Origin: Acidobacteriota bacterium
GTDB lineage: Bacteria; Acidobacteriota; Thermoanaerobaculia; Gp7-AA8
NCBI GenBank assembly: GCA_003223645.1
Contig: QHVT01000020.1
Location: 1-64,000 of the forward strand
Length of the DNA: 64,000 nt
Direction: 5' to 3'
The notes under the pieces were generated by a model. The model worked only from the letters and a program-made list of their open reading frames with translations. It was not told the origin of the DNA and made no database searches. Positions 1 to 8,453 of the stretch are shown here, one piece after another. How positions within the stretch are numbered: the stretch's first letter is position 1; the number at the start of each line of letters is the position of its first letter. The position numbers and the translations under genes were made by a program.

Positions 1-1
1 C

Positions 2-184
2 ATCGTCGCCATCGCCCATTCCATGCTCGTCGCGATCTACCACATGATTCGTGACAACAAGCCCTACCGTGAGCTCGGAGGGGACTGGCTCGACAAGCGT
101 TCCGCCCAATCAAAAAGCAAAGCGCTCGTGAACCAACTCGAGCGTCTCGGCTACCGTGTCGAGCTCCTTCCAGCGCAAGCGTAG
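2..184 (+). CDS. IS110-family transposase, C-terminal end (partial)
   Basis: The window opens inside a reading frame of 60 codons ending in TAG. The visible residues (AHSMLVAIYHMIRDNKPY, then REL-GGDW and a basic tail ending RLGYRVELLP) match the C-terminus of IS110/IS116/IS902 transposases, where an AHS-hYHML-PY-ELG block precedes a helix and a LGY-V-L-P ending. IS110 enzymes are DEDD-type recombinases guided by a bridge RNA encoded in the element's non-coding end. Only the last part is visible, so intactness cannot be judged. No gene follows for about 250 bases; a bridge RNA of an IS110 element could lie at either end, but I see no clear hairpin that would prove it. Confidence 0.75.
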   Translation: MVAIAHSMLVAIYHMIRDNKPYRELGGDWLDKRSAQSKSKALVNQLERLGYRVELLPAQA

Positions 185-341
185 TCGCATGCGCTGAACA
201 TTCGCGTCGCGCTCGCCCCGCACGCATCTCTGCTGGCGGACCGACTTCGCGCCCGCCCGTTCGACGTGTATCTTTTCGCCCGGATGCTGTTTCGCAGCAG
301 AATTGAGAAGCCGCCCCCTAATTCGTCCGGGCCGGGTTTCT

Positions 342-376
342 TACTTCTGCCTTCTGCCTTCTGCTTTCTGCCTTCC
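342..376. repeat. Family A heptamer repeat, single arm
   Basis: Several tandem copies of the heptamer CTTCTGC/CTTTCTG. The same heptamer array recurs at 13442-13599, 24648-24846, 30801-30889 and 35496-35672, where it forms the two arms of a palindrome. Here only one orientation is obvious. Confidence 0.7.
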
Positions 377-441
377 GATCTCGTGGACAAACGAGCGTTC
401 CACATGCCCATCACGTGACGAGCCGCTACAAGCGCTCGGTC

Positions 442-762
442 CTACACCATCTCCAGTCGCCCCGCGATCTGGTGCCACTCCTTCTCGTTCGACGCGAACC
501 CCACGATGCTGTCTTCCTTGAGATTGAGCACGACCGTCACCGTGAAGCCGGAGTGTTGCGAGAGATAGGAGACGAGATAGACCGAGTTCGCGACTTCGAC
601 GGCTGCGTACTCTTTCTCGTCGCCGCTCTTTCCCTTCGCCGGCCCGTCGAGAATGCGCCACGTCATCGTGCCGTCCCGGCGGAACTGATGTTCGTGCGTT
701 TGATTCGCAACAGGCCCCGAGGTCCAGAACCAGCGCAGAGTTTGCCCGGCGAGCGCATTCAT
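442..762 (-). CDS. MoaF-like small calycin-fold protein
   Basis: A 106-residue protein without signal peptide or membrane segment. It reads LAGQTLRWFWTSGP at the start, then THEHQFRRDGTMTWR, VYLVSYLS-SGFTVTVVLN and IVGFASNEKEW. This order of beta strands matches the MoaF N-terminal/MoaF-related family, a small lipocalin-like barrel of unclear biochemical role seen beside molybdenum or monoamine metabolism in some bacteria. Nothing in the neighbourhood points to a pathway; the next gene on the same strand is a collagen-like secreted protein only 33 bases upstream, so they could be co-transcribed. The fold assignment is from motif memory, not a search. Confidence 0.6.
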   Translation of the reverse strand: MNALAGQTLRWFWTSGPVANQTHEHQFRRDGTMTWRILDGPAKGKSGDEKEYAAVEVANSVYLVSYLSQHSGFTVTVVLNLKEDSIVGFASNEKEWHQIAGRLEMV

Positions 763-794
763 GTCTGCGATCGCGTGAAAAACGCGTGCCTGAT

Positions 795-2042
795 TCAGCG
801 CCGCACTTCGAGTCGCGTGCTCTCGAATCCTCTCCGCTTCGCGACGATGCGGTAGTCGAACGCGACGTTCGATCGTCCGCCGCCGAGCTCGCGCACCTCG
901 AATCCGTCGTCGTTTTTCTTTGCGACGTAGAGTCCTCGGCAGTCACCTGCCGGAGTGAGGAACACCTGATATCCGGCGGCGGTGTTCACGGTGCTGCCGA
1001 ACGTCGGATCGAGTTGTACGTGCGCGATTCCGTCGCCTAGTGACGCGCTGCCGAAGTCTTCGAACCAGTTCTCCGGACTCTCGATCGCGTAGAGCGCGAC
1101 GACGCGTTTGTCCGGCAGCTCGACTCCCGCCGACTTCGCGCCGAGGACAAGGAGATTGCCGTTGATGCGGACGTCGCCGGCGACGTCGAGCTTCGCGGTC
1201 GGAGGATTGACGCCGATGCCGACGTTGCCGGGCGAGAGGATGATGTCGCCGTTGGCGAGGATCACGAAACGGTTGCGCTGCGCCGACGGCAGACTGAGAT
1301 CGTCCTTGCGGATGATGAACGCGCCCGGAAGAACGTTGTTGCTGAGGAAGACGCCGTAGGAAGCCGCCTCGAGCGGATGCGTCGACTGCATGCGGATTCC
1401 GGTGACGGAACCGGAAATGGAGTCGAAGCCGACGTTCGATCCGATCTCGACCCAGCGGTTCACCGTGTTCGTCGCCAGCAGCGTTCCGCCCGTGCTCGAG
1501 TTGCCGGCCGTGGCTGTCGTTGCAGCGGTGAGCGAGCCGGTCGTGCTGATGCTGCCGTTCAGGCTGAGCGGCGTCGACACTCGCAGCGGCGTCGTGCTCG
1601 AGCCGTCGCCGGTGAGCGTCGCATCGTGACTGATGGATGCGAGACCAGCGGGACCTTGCGGACCCTCCGGCCCTTGCTCGCCCTGCGGGCCGGTTGCGCC
1701 CTGCGGACCTGCCGGTCCCTGATCTCCTTGTGGTCCCGCGGGTCCTTGCGGACCTTGTGTGCCTTGCTCGCCCTGCGGCCCGGTTGCGCCCTGCGGTCCC
1801 GTTGCGCCTTGAGAACCTTGCGGTCCCTCTGGACCCGCAATTCCCTGAAGACCTTGCGGACCGGCCGGCCCCTGCGGTCCCGTGATGTTCCAACTCAGCG
1901 CGACTTCTTTGTTCGTGCAATCCGCCGGCGACGTGACGCGTCGCAGATCGCCTTTGTTCGCGTCATAACACGCGTTGATCACCTGCGCCTCGGCCTGCGA
2001 AATGACGAGCAACGCCACCACGAACGCGGCAAACTGTTTCAT
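795..2042 (-). CDS. Secreted collagen-like protein with tail-fibre-like C-terminus
   Basis: A 415-residue protein. Residues 1-19 form a Sec signal peptide ([10 protein letters not shown], cleavage near 19/20). A short domain with two cysteines ([19 protein letters not shown]) follows, then about 27 uninterrupted Gly-X-Y triplets at residues 55-135, rich in GPQ, GPA and GAT, which is a collagen-like triple-helix region. Beyond it comes a Ser/Thr-rich beta stretch ([15 protein letters not shown]) and a segment [16 protein letters not shown], a motif typical of phage tail-fibre and peptidase-S74-associated proteins, then a C-terminal beta-rich domain with [16 protein letters not shown]. It is likely a trimeric fibre exported to the envelope or surface. 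No catalytic S74 dyad was recognised. Confidence 0.85.
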   Translation of the reverse strand: MKQFAAFVVALLVISQAEAQVINACYDANKGDLRRVTSPADCTNKEVALSWNITGPQGPAGPQGLQGIAGPEGPQGSQGATGPQGATGPQGEQGTQGPQGPAGPQGDQGPAGPQGATGPQGEQGPEGPQGPAGLASISHDATLTGDGSSTTPLRVSTPLSLNGSISTTGSLTAATTATAGNSSTGGTLLATNTVNRWVEIGSNVGFDSISGSVTGIRMQSTHPLEAASYGVFLSNNVLPGAFIIRKDDLSLPSAQRNRFVILANGDIILSPGNVGIGVNPPTAKLDVAGDVRINGNLLVLGAKSAGVELPDKRVVALYAIESPENWFEDFGSASLGDGIAHVQLDPTFGSTVNTAAGYQVFLTPAGDCRGLYVAKKNDDGFEVRELGGGRSNVAFDYRIVAKRRGFESTRLEVRR

Positions 2043-2158
2043 GGCACCCTCCGTTGTCAGGTGATGGACCCGAACGGAGATATGCGTCCGCGCAAGGACT
2101 TTGTCAACGGACTCACACGCACGCGTGAGCGACGTTACGAGGCGCTGTGCGGCCGTTG

Positions 2159-2431
2159 TCAGCTCATGCGTCCAAGAACCTCCGCGAGCGCCGCGTCTTC
2201 GACCACCGGCTCGACGCCGATCTCGATCAGATCGTTCCAGCTCAGCGCGAACTGCAGCACCGCCGTCACGTCGTCGCTCTCAACGAGAGCGTAGCCCCCG
2301 CTGAAATCGGCGCGCGTCCAGCGGCCGAGCAACGTGGCGCCCGGCGGCGTCGGGCCGCCGGTGGCTTTGAACCGAGCGATCGCGGCGTCGCGCCCAGCGG
2401 AACGGATCTCGTACGTGACGATGTACTTCAT
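2159..2431 (-). CDS. DUF3303 family protein
   Basis: A 90-residue cytoplasmic protein beginning [10 protein letters not shown] and containing [10 protein letters not shown] and GYALVESDD, the pattern of the DUF3303 family (small dimeric alpha/beta barrel-like proteins of unknown function, typically 85-110 residues). It lies about 115 bases upstream of, and on the same strand as, the collagen-like gene. Its own upstream region holds a family B palindrome. No function is inferred. Confidence 0.75.
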   Translation of the reverse strand: MKYIVTYEIRSAGRDAAIARFKATGGPTPPGATLLGRWTRADFSGGYALVESDDVTAVLQFALSWNDLIEIGVEPVVEDAALAEVLGRMS

Positions 2432-2452
2432 AGCGCCTCCTTGTTGGCCCTG

Positions 2453-2519
2453 TCGGTGTAGGGCAGGTTTTCTAACCTGCCCCCCGGGAGGCAGGCTGGA
2501 AAGCCTGCCCTACACCGGG
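2453..2519. repeat. Family B palindromic element B1
   Basis: Two adjacent hairpins, GCAGGTT-AACCTGC and GCAGGCT-AGCCTGC, bounded by GTAGGG and CCCTAC so that the whole element is also an inverted repeat. Further copies lie at 11662, 12131, 27675-27865 and 35527-35593. Confidence 0.8.
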
Positions 2520-2561
2520 TCTGGAGCAACTACGAGGTGGTAGGCGGGTTGGATGGGCACG

Positions 2562-2593
2562 AAAAAAAGGCGAGGGGGGAGCTCCCCCTCGCC
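2562..2593 (-). terminator. Rho-independent terminator reading leftward
   Basis: A near-perfect inverted repeat (GGCGAGGGGG and CCCCCTCGCC flanking a short centre) is followed on the minus strand by seven T residues. It would end transcription coming from the right, which is the main reason to consider the small minus-strand frame at 2677-2847. Confidence 0.6.
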
Positions 2594-2676
2594 AACCGGG
2601 ACTACGGACAACGGTGCTGACGTCGCGGCCGGAACGGGAGCGGCTCTGAGGTCGCCTTCCGTCTCTTTTCCGCGCT

Positions 2677-2847
2677 TCAGTTGCGTCGAATGTCTTCGAC
2701 GTGCAGCACGAACTGGGCGCCGTCTTTTCGTTTGGCCAGGCGCTGCGCGATCGCGCAGATGTCGAGCGCGCTCAGCCCGACCTCGCGTGCTGGACGCGGA
2801 CAGGTGCACCAGCGTACCGAGGCCATGACGCGGGAGATGAGGGACAT
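2677..2847 (-). CDS. Possible small protein, unrecognised
   Basis: A 56-codon frame (MSLISRVMASVRW, then LSALDICAIAQRLAKRKDGAQ) that ends about 85 bases before the leftward terminator at 2562-2593. No family is recognised and the ribosome-binding site is poor. A G/C-run palindrome lies just upstream (about 2860-2900). The terminator is the only supporting evidence, so this may be non-coding. Confidence 0.25.
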   Translation of the reverse strand: MSLISRVMASVRWCTCPRPAREVGLSALDICAIAQRLAKRKDGAQFVLHVEDIRRN

Positions 2848-2969
2848 CCTGAAGAGGGGCCGGGGTGGGGGGGGAGGGGTCCCGCCCCCCCACCTCCGGT
2901 GAATAGATTTGGTGGAAGCCGTTGCTGTGCGGGGGTAGGAAACCTCTCCCATCCGTCACTCCTATCAGT

Positions 2970-4703
2970 ATGAGCACCACGCTGAAGGTTTATGTGAATG
3001 AAGATGACGCGCTGTTGTTCTGGAGCATTCCGCAACCGATTCCCGGCTGCCGCGGATTTGCGATCGAACGGAAGCGCAGGGTGGCGAATCAGCCGGAAGA
3101 ACGAGCATTTCTGAATAACCGGACGGGGTTCGAGAACGAGAAGGTCGCCGCTCAGCCGAAGAAAGATCAGCCTGCGGTTCTGAAACCATCCACCGAGTGG
3201 CCTTTCCAGCGTTTCTCCTGGACGGATCACGACGCGAATACGGGGGATTCGGTCTCGTATCGAGTCGTTCCGGTCTTACGCGATTCCGCGGGGAAGCTGG
3301 TACTGGACGAGGGAAACGCCAGCCCCTTTAGCGACGAGAAGATTCTCGGCAACGCGCCCGACGCCCGCTTCGCGCCGTTCTTCAACCGCGGTTTCGTGAT
3401 CTCGCAGTTCATGTCCCGTTTTCTTGCGGAGAATGGCCTCGACTTCAACAGCAAGACGGACATGACCAAGTTCAAGAAAGAGCTCGGCAAGAAAGAAACG
3501 CAGATCCGCCAGTTCCTGTCGGGTGATCTTCGCATTGCCCTGTTGGATCTCCTGGAAAGCGCGCACAAGGACGGCGGCGAGGTCTTTGGTGCTCTGTTTG
3601 AAGTGAGCGACGACGAGTTGATTGAGGCCCTCGCGAAGCTCGGAGAGAGAGCTCACATCGTTCTCGCGAACGGATCGATCACGGCGGCAAAGGGTGAGAG
3701 ATCCGCGGCGGCGCGCAAACGCGATGAGAACGAGGAGGCGCGCGCCACGCTGAGAGCCGCGGGCGTCGACGTCACCCGAAAGGATCGTTTCATCTCCCCC
3801 GGCGCCCTCGGTCACAACAAGTTTCTCGTCATCACGGATAAGAACGGGAAACCGGCGATGGTCTGGACGGGCAGCACGAACTGGGCGACGACCGGCCTCT
3901 GCACGCAGGTCAACAATGGACTTCTGATCCGCGACCCCGCAGTGGCGAAGATTTATCGAAAGCAATGGCAGCGTCTGTTCGATGCGAAGAGCGGATTCGA
4001 CGGCCTCGCCGAGGCGAACAGCACGCCGAAGCCCGCCGGAGACGACGTGATCGTCTGGTTCACGAGAGCCAGCGGCAGCACCGACCTCGAGGCATTGCAA
4101 GCCGAGGTGAAAAACGCAAAAGAGGGAATCCTTTTTCTGATGTTCATGCCTGGATCCGCGGGCTTATTCAGCACGGTCGCCGCACGCTCCGGCGATCCGA
4201 GTCTGTACGTGCGCGGAGTTGCGACGGAGCTGCCGAACGGTCAAGCGGATCCGAGCGTGGCCGACATCAATCTCGTCGATGGGGCGAACCACACCCCGAT
4301 CCAGTTCGACATGATCCAGGCCCAAGGACTGAAGAATCCGATGGCGAGGTTCGTGGCGGAGGTCACCCGCAACCAATTCGTCGCGAACATCGGACACGCC
4401 ATCATTCACAGTAAGGTCATCGTGATCGATCCGTTTTCAGACAACCCGGTCGTCATCGCCGGCAGCCATAACTACTCCACGACCGCCAGCACCAAAAATG
4501 ATGAGAATTTCATCATCATCAAAGGCGACCGTGATCTGGCCGAGGCGTATGCCGTGAATGTCATGGGCGCGTTCGCTCATTACCGATGGCGCGCATTCGT
4601 CGGGAAGACAAAAAAGCCCTTCAACGGCCTGCGCGACAACGACACCTGGCAGGCACCCAAGCTGAAGGCAGAAGCGAACGAACTTCGATTTTGGGGCGTC
4701 TGA
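2970..4703 (+). CDS. Phospholipase D-like protein with two HKD motifs
   Basis: A 577-residue protein starting at MSTTLKVYV; an upstream in-frame ATG at 2922 would add an unconvincing 16 residues. The N-terminal 120 residues look like a beta-rich, fibronectin-like domain (FSWTDHDANTGDSVSYRVVPV). Two phospholipase-D signatures follow: HNKFLVITD near residue 282 with a downstream GSTNW, and HSKVIVIDP near residue 480 with a downstream GSHNYS. Both copies keep the His-x-Lys-x4-Asp residues, so the enzyme is probably active as a phosphodiesterase, hydrolysing a phosphodiester in a lipid or nucleic acid. There is no signal peptide. It stands alone, convergent with the ABC exporter. The substrate cannot be told from sequence. 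Confidence 0.85.
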   Translation: MSTTLKVYVNEDDALLFWSIPQPIPGCRGFAIERKRRVANQPEERAFLNNRTGFENEKVAAQPKKDQPAVLKPSTEWPFQRFSWTDHDANTGDSVSYRVVPVLRDSAGKLVLDEGNASPFSDEKILGNAPDARFAPFFNRGFVISQFMSRFLAENGLDFNSKTDMTKFKKELGKKETQIRQFLSGDLRIALLDLLESAHKDGGEVFGALFEVSDDELIEALAKLGERAHIVLANGSITAAKGERSAAARKRDENEEARATLRAAGVDVTRKDRFISPGALGHNKFLVITDKNGKPAMVWTGSTNWATTGLCTQVNNGLLIRDPAVAKIYRKQWQRLFDAKSGFDGLAEANSTPKPAGDDVIVWFTRASGSTDLEALQAEVKNAKEGILFLMFMPGSAGLFSTVAARSGDPSLYVRGVATELPNGQADPSVADINLVDGANHTPIQFDMIQAQGLKNPMARFVAEVTRNQFVANIGHAIIHSKVIVIDPFSDNPVVIAGSHNYSTTASTKNDENFIIIKGDRDLAEAYAVNVMGAFAHYRWRAFVGKTKKPFNGLRDNDTWQAPKLKAEANELRFWGV

Positions 4704-4766
4704 GCATCGAACGTCGTTGGTCGCGGACAGGGGATTCGAAGGCGTTTCGCATTCAGATGCCTTGCC

Positions 4767-6620
4767 TCACAACGCCCCCGCCCCGCCGCGCGAGACCGGC
4801 ACTTTCACCGCCTCCGGCACGGGCAGAAAATCCTCCCCCGGATTGATGAACCGGTCCGTCTCGAAGTTGTACTGCCGGTCGTACAGCTGTCGATAGCGTC
4901 CGTTCGCCGCGAGGAGCTCGCTGTGGGTTCCACGCTCGACGATCTCGCCTCCTTCCAGGACGAGGATCTGATCGGCGCCGCGGATGGTGGAGAGGCGGTG
5001 GGCGATGACGAAAGTCGTTCGGCCGCGGCGTAACGCGCGCAATCCGTCCTGGATTTTTGCTTCGCTTTCGCTGTCGAGGCTGGACGTGGCTTCGTCGAGG
5101 ATGAGGATTTGCGGGTTGGCGAGGATGGCTCGCGCGATGGCGATGCGTTGGCGCTGGCCGCCGCTCAACTTGATTCCGCGCTCGCCGATGATGGTGTCGT
5201 ATTTTTTCTCGAGGGGGTCGACGAATTCGTCGACGTGGGCGATGTGGGCGACTTCGAGGACTTCGTCCATCGTGGCGTCGGGGCGGCCGTAGCGGATGTT
5301 CTCGGCAACCGTTCCGTCGAAGAGGAAGTTGTCCTGGAGGACGATGCCGAGGTGGGAGCGGTAGTCGTGGAGGCGCAGGCTCTCGAGGTCGCGGCTGTCG
5401 ACGAGGACGCGGCCGCTCTTGGGGTGGTTGAATGTCATGACGAGGCTGATCAGGGTGCTCTTGCCGGAGCCGCTCGATCCAACGAGGGCGGTCGTGGTGC
5501 GCGCCGGTGCGTTGAAGGAGATGTGTTTGAGCACTTCCACGCCGGGGTCGTATTCGAACGTGACGTCTTCGAATGCGATATCGCCGCGGATGTCGCCCAC
5601 CGGTTCGCGCGCCGCGTCCTCATCGAGCTCCGTGTGCATCTTCATGATCTCGCGGATTCGATCCAGACCCGCGAACGCCTCGGTGATCTGGGTTCCGATC
5701 GACGCGATGCTCATGATCGGCGCGGCGAGGAGGCCGGTGAAGAAGACGTACATGACGAAGTCGCCGAGGGTCATCGCGTGGGCGAGGATCGCGCGTCCGC
5801 CGACGAGCATCATGATCACGCCGACGACGCCGAGGATGATGGTGGCGAACGCGCTGACGGCGGAGACGGAGGTGATCGTCTTGGCGACGTTGCGGAAGAG
5901 GTTGTGCACGCCTTTCGCGAAGACGATATCTTCGCGCTTCTCGGTCGTGTAGGCCTTGACGACGCGGATGCCGCCGAGGCTCTCGCCGAGGCGGCCGGTG
6001 ACCTGCGCGTTGATCTCGCCGCGCTTGCGGAAGAGCGGACGCACACGCTTGAACGTGAACGCCATCCCAGCGCCGAACAGCGCCAGCGTGACGATCGTGA
6101 TGAGGGTCAGCTTCCAGTTCAGATAGAAGAGGACGAACAGCGCGAGGAAGGCGGTGACGATGCCGCCGATCAGCTGTACGAGCCCCGTGCCGACGATGTT
6201 TCGGATGCCTTCCGCGTCGCTCATGATGCGCGAGATCAGGATGCCGGACTTCGTCGAATCAAAGTACGCGACGGGGAGCCGCAGCACGTGTTCTTCGACG
6301 CGCTTGCGCATCTCGGTGATGGCGCGCTGCGCGGCGACGCCGAGGATTTGCGAGAGCGCGAACGACGTCGCGGCCTGCACCAGCGTTGCGATGATCGCCG
6401 CGAGCGCGAGCAGCGGCAGCAGCTCGCGGCGCCCCTTGCCGATCACTTCGTCGATCAGATACTTCGACGTCGCGGGAAGCACGAGGCCGGAGATGCGGCT
6501 CACCAGCATCAGCGCGAGTCCGATCCCGAGCCGTCCGCGCCGCTCCCAGACGAGATCGCGCGCTTCGCGCCACACTTCATCGAGCTTGAGCTTCTTCTTT
6601 TTCGCCTTTTCGTCGGGCAT
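4767..6620 (-). CDS. ABC exporter, fused permease and ATPase (MsbA/MDR type)
   Basis: A 617-residue half-transporter starting at MPDEKAKKKKLKLDEV. Residues 1-330 carry six membrane helices (for example LGIGLALMLVSRISGLVL and LIGGIVTAFLALFVLFYLNW). The ATPase domain has Walker A GSSGSGKS, a Q-loop in VLQDNFLF, signature LSGGQRQR, Walker B ILILDEATSSLD and the H-loop in VIAHRLST. It should act as a homodimer exporting a lipid or hydrophobic compound across the inner membrane. An ORF extending to 6854 exists, but the extra N-terminus covers a family D repeat and is unlikely to be translated. It is divergent from the racemase-like gene. Confidence 0.93.
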   Translation of the reverse strand: MPDEKAKKKKLKLDEVWREARDLVWERRGRLGIGLALMLVSRISGLVLPATSKYLIDEVIGKGRRELLPLLALAAIIATLVQAATSFALSQILGVAAQRAITEMRKRVEEHVLRLPVAYFDSTKSGILISRIMSDAEGIRNIVGTGLVQLIGGIVTAFLALFVLFYLNWKLTLITIVTLALFGAGMAFTFKRVRPLFRKRGEINAQVTGRLGESLGGIRVVKAYTTEKREDIVFAKGVHNLFRNVAKTITSVSAVSAFATIILGVVGVIMMLVGGRAILAHAMTLGDFVMYVFFTGLLAAPIMSIASIGTQITEAFAGLDRIREIMKMHTELDEDAAREPVGDIRGDIAFEDVTFEYDPGVEVLKHISFNAPARTTTALVGSSGSGKSTLISLVMTFNHPKSGRVLVDSRDLESLRLHDYRSHLGIVLQDNFLFDGTVAENIRYGRPDATMDEVLEVAHIAHVDEFVDPLEKKYDTIIGERGIKLSGGQRQRIAIARAILANPQILILDEATSSLDSESEAKIQDGLRALRRGRTTFVIAHRLSTIRGADQILVLEGGEIVERGTHSELLAANGRYRQLYDRQYNFETDRFINPGEDFLPVPEAVKVPVSRGGAGAL

Positions 6621-6653
6621 CAGGCGGCGATGATACGTCGAGCGTGAGGGGCG

Positions 6654-6746
6654 TGCGGTGGAGCGGCGGCCGGCTTGAACGCCGGTGAAACAGTTTTGCC
6701 ACGAGCGTGAGGCGTTCGGCGGCCGAGGGCGGCCGCCGCTCCACAG
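6654..6746. repeat. Family D palindromic element D1
   Basis: Outer arms GTGGAGCGGCGGCCG and CGGCCGCCGCTCCAC enclose a divergent centre. Matching copies are at 21609-21713 and, inside a gene, at 30598-30662. Confidence 0.8.
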
Positions 6747-6829
6747 GTTTCGCGAGCGTGAGCGCGGCGCATGAATGCCATGAATGAATTCACATTGATT
6801 GTGCGCATGGTGACCCATAGTCTGAGAAC

Positions 6830-7516
6830 GTGAAGACGATCGGCTCAGGCACAATTGGATTAATCGGCGGCATCGGTCCGGAATCGACGGTCGATTACTA
6901 CCGCCTCATCGTCGCCGCGCGTCCCGGCGCGTCGGTCGTGATCAACAGCGTCGACATGAAGCGCGTCCTCGGCCCGATCGCCTCCGGCGATCTCGACTCG
7001 GTCGCGCAATATCTCGCCGACGAAGTGCAGCGGCTCGCGCGTGCGGGTGCGGACTTCGCGGCGATCACGGCAATCACCGCGCACATCGTCTTCGATCGCG
7101 TTCGCGACGCGTCGCCGATTCCGGTCGTCAGTCTGCTCGACGCCGTGCGCGATCGCGTGCAGGCGTCGGGCTGGACTAAAGTCGGGTTGATCGGAACGCG
7201 CTACACGATGAGCGGCACGTTCGTTTCGGATGTGTTCTCGCAAGCCGGCATCGCGATCGTCACGCCGGATACAGACGAGCAGACGTACATTCACGACAAG
7301 TATTTCAACGAGCTGGTGCGCGGCATCATCGATCCGCAGACGCGCGACGGAATCGTACGCGTCATCGATCGCATGGCGGCGCGCGACGCGATCGAGGCGC
7401 TGATCATCGGCGGCACGGATTTCTCGCCGATGCTGCGCGCCGTCGCGAATCCGCCGGTGCCGTTTCTCGACGTGACGAAGATCCACGTCGATCGACTGAT
7501 GGAGCTTTCGCAATGA
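6830..7516 (+). CDS. Asp/Glu racemase-superfamily protein lacking both catalytic cysteines
   Basis: A 228-residue protein with a GTG start. It opens with IGLIGGIGPESTVDYY, the hallmark of aspartate/glutamate racemases (YgeA/RacX type). Family members use two cysteines, in an x-C-N-T-x-H block and a G-C-T-E block. Here these read TAITAH and IGGTDF, so Cys becomes Ala and Cys becomes Gly, while neighbouring Thr and His residues are kept. A racemase by the two-thiol mechanism is therefore unlikely; a binding role or a related lyase/isomerase activity is possible. Its stop codon overlaps the RraA-like gene by four bases (ATGA), so the two are translationally coupled. Confidence 0.82.
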   Translation: MKTIGSGTIGLIGGIGPESTVDYYRLIVAARPGASVVINSVDMKRVLGPIASGDLDSVAQYLADEVQRLARAGADFAAITAITAHIVFDRVRDASPIPVVSLLDAVRDRVQASGWTKVGLIGTRYTMSGTFVSDVFSQAGIAIVTPDTDEQTYIHDKYFNELVRGIIDPQTRDGIVRVIDRMAARDAIEALIIGGTDFSPMLRAVANPPVPFLDVTKIHVDRLMELSQ

Positions 7517-8211
7517 CGAATGCAGAACTGAACGATGCGTGGCGCGTGATCACCACCGCGAACATCGCCGACGCCTGCATCCGCCTCGGCGCCTCGTTCT
7601 CGATCGCGCCGACGATCGTGCGGCCGCTGTTCGCGGGCGCGCGCTGCGCGGGACGCGCGTTGCCGGTCCGGCACTTCGGCAGCGTCGACGTGTTCCTCGA
7701 CGCGATCGACGTCGCGGAAGCGGGCGACATCCTGGTGATCGACAACGACAACCGTCAGGACGAAGGATGCATCGGCGATCTCACGGTCATCGAAGCCGCG
7801 ACTGCCGGCATCGCGGGCGTGGTGTTGTGGGGATGTCATCGCGACACGGAGGAACTGTTGTCGATCGCGCTGCCGGTCTTCAGCACCGGCAGCACGCCGG
7901 TTGGACCGCGCGGCGTGCGCGAGCGGACGTCGAGTGGATGCACGTTCGGCGGATTTGACGTCGAGCGAAACCACATCGTGTTCGCGGACGCGGACGGCGT
8001 GTTGTTTGTCGACGACGCGAACGTGCGCGCGGTGATCGAGTCCGCTACATCAATTAATGTGACGGAGCAACGGCAAGCCGAGGGGGTGCGGGCGGGGGTG
8101 AGCCTGCGGAGGCAATTCGGTTGGGACGCGTATCGCGAGGCGCGCAAACAGAAGCCGGGAACCACGCTGCGCGAGCATCTCGCGCAGCGTGGCGGTGCGA
8201 TCGAAGTGTGA
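7513..8211 (+). CDS. RraA-like / HMG aldolase family protein
   Basis: A 232-residue protein whose core IGDLTVIEAATAGIAGVVLWG followed by CHRDTEEL matches the RraA/4-hydroxy-4-methyl-2-oxoglutarate aldolase family (G-D-L, then G-x-x-G-V-V-x-x-G-x-x-R-D). Family members are either class II aldolases/decarboxylases of 4-carboxy-4-hydroxy-2-oxoacids or RNase E inhibitors. The conserved Arg-Asp (HRD) is present. The C-terminal 35 residues (RRQFGWDAYREARKQKPG) resemble the extension seen in the demethylmenaquinone-methyltransferase-like subgroup. Coupling to the racemase-like gene suggests a joint role in a hydroxy- or amino-acid catabolic step (inference). Confidence 0.85.
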   Translation: MTNAELNDAWRVITTANIADACIRLGASFSIAPTIVRPLFAGARCAGRALPVRHFGSVDVFLDAIDVAEAGDILVIDNDNRQDEGCIGDLTVIEAATAGIAGVVLWGCHRDTEELLSIALPVFSTGSTPVGPRGVRERTSSGCTFGGFDVERNHIVFADADGVLFVDDANVRAVIESATSINVTEQRQAEGVRAGVSLRRQFGWDAYREARKQKPGTTLREHLAQRGGAIEV

Positions 8212-8227
8212 AGCGTTGATTTGGGGT

Positions 8228-8328
8228 TGTGGTGACCGCTGCCCGCAGCGGTCACAGCGCCGCCTGTGGCGGCGCCAGCGGCGCTTTGCGCCGCCGCGAC
8301 CGCTGAGGGCAGCGGTCGCCACGTAGTG
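8228..8328. repeat. Family C palindromic element C1
   Basis: Outer arms GTGGTGACCGCTGCC and GGCAGCGGTCGCCAC enclose two further GC-rich hairpins. Near-identical copies are at 39622-39719 and 61648-61753, and a shortened copy is at 42713-42776. Confidence 0.85.
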
Positions 8329-8453
8329 CACTATGGCTCGATGCGCATCACGCGCACCGATGGCGCTGGTGCGCGATCAGTTGCAGGCGGCCTGAAGCAA
8401 CTTCAGGGTAGGGAACTGCGTCGCTCGCGCAACTCCTTCTTGGGAGATTCGCG

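Noticed and set aside
2860-2900. G-run region as a functional G-quadruplex
   Set aside because: The G tract is matched by an adjacent C tract, so a hairpin is the simpler reading; nothing else supports a quadruplex role.
5109-6647. 512-codon plus-strand frame opposite the ABC exporter
   Set aside because: A high-GC antisense shadow of a clear gene; composition is dominated by Asp, Glu, Arg and Ala with no motif.
4767-6854. Start of the ABC exporter at 6854
   Set aside because: The extra N-terminus is a translation of the family D repeat and lacks transporter character; MPDEKAKKKK at 6620 is the natural start.
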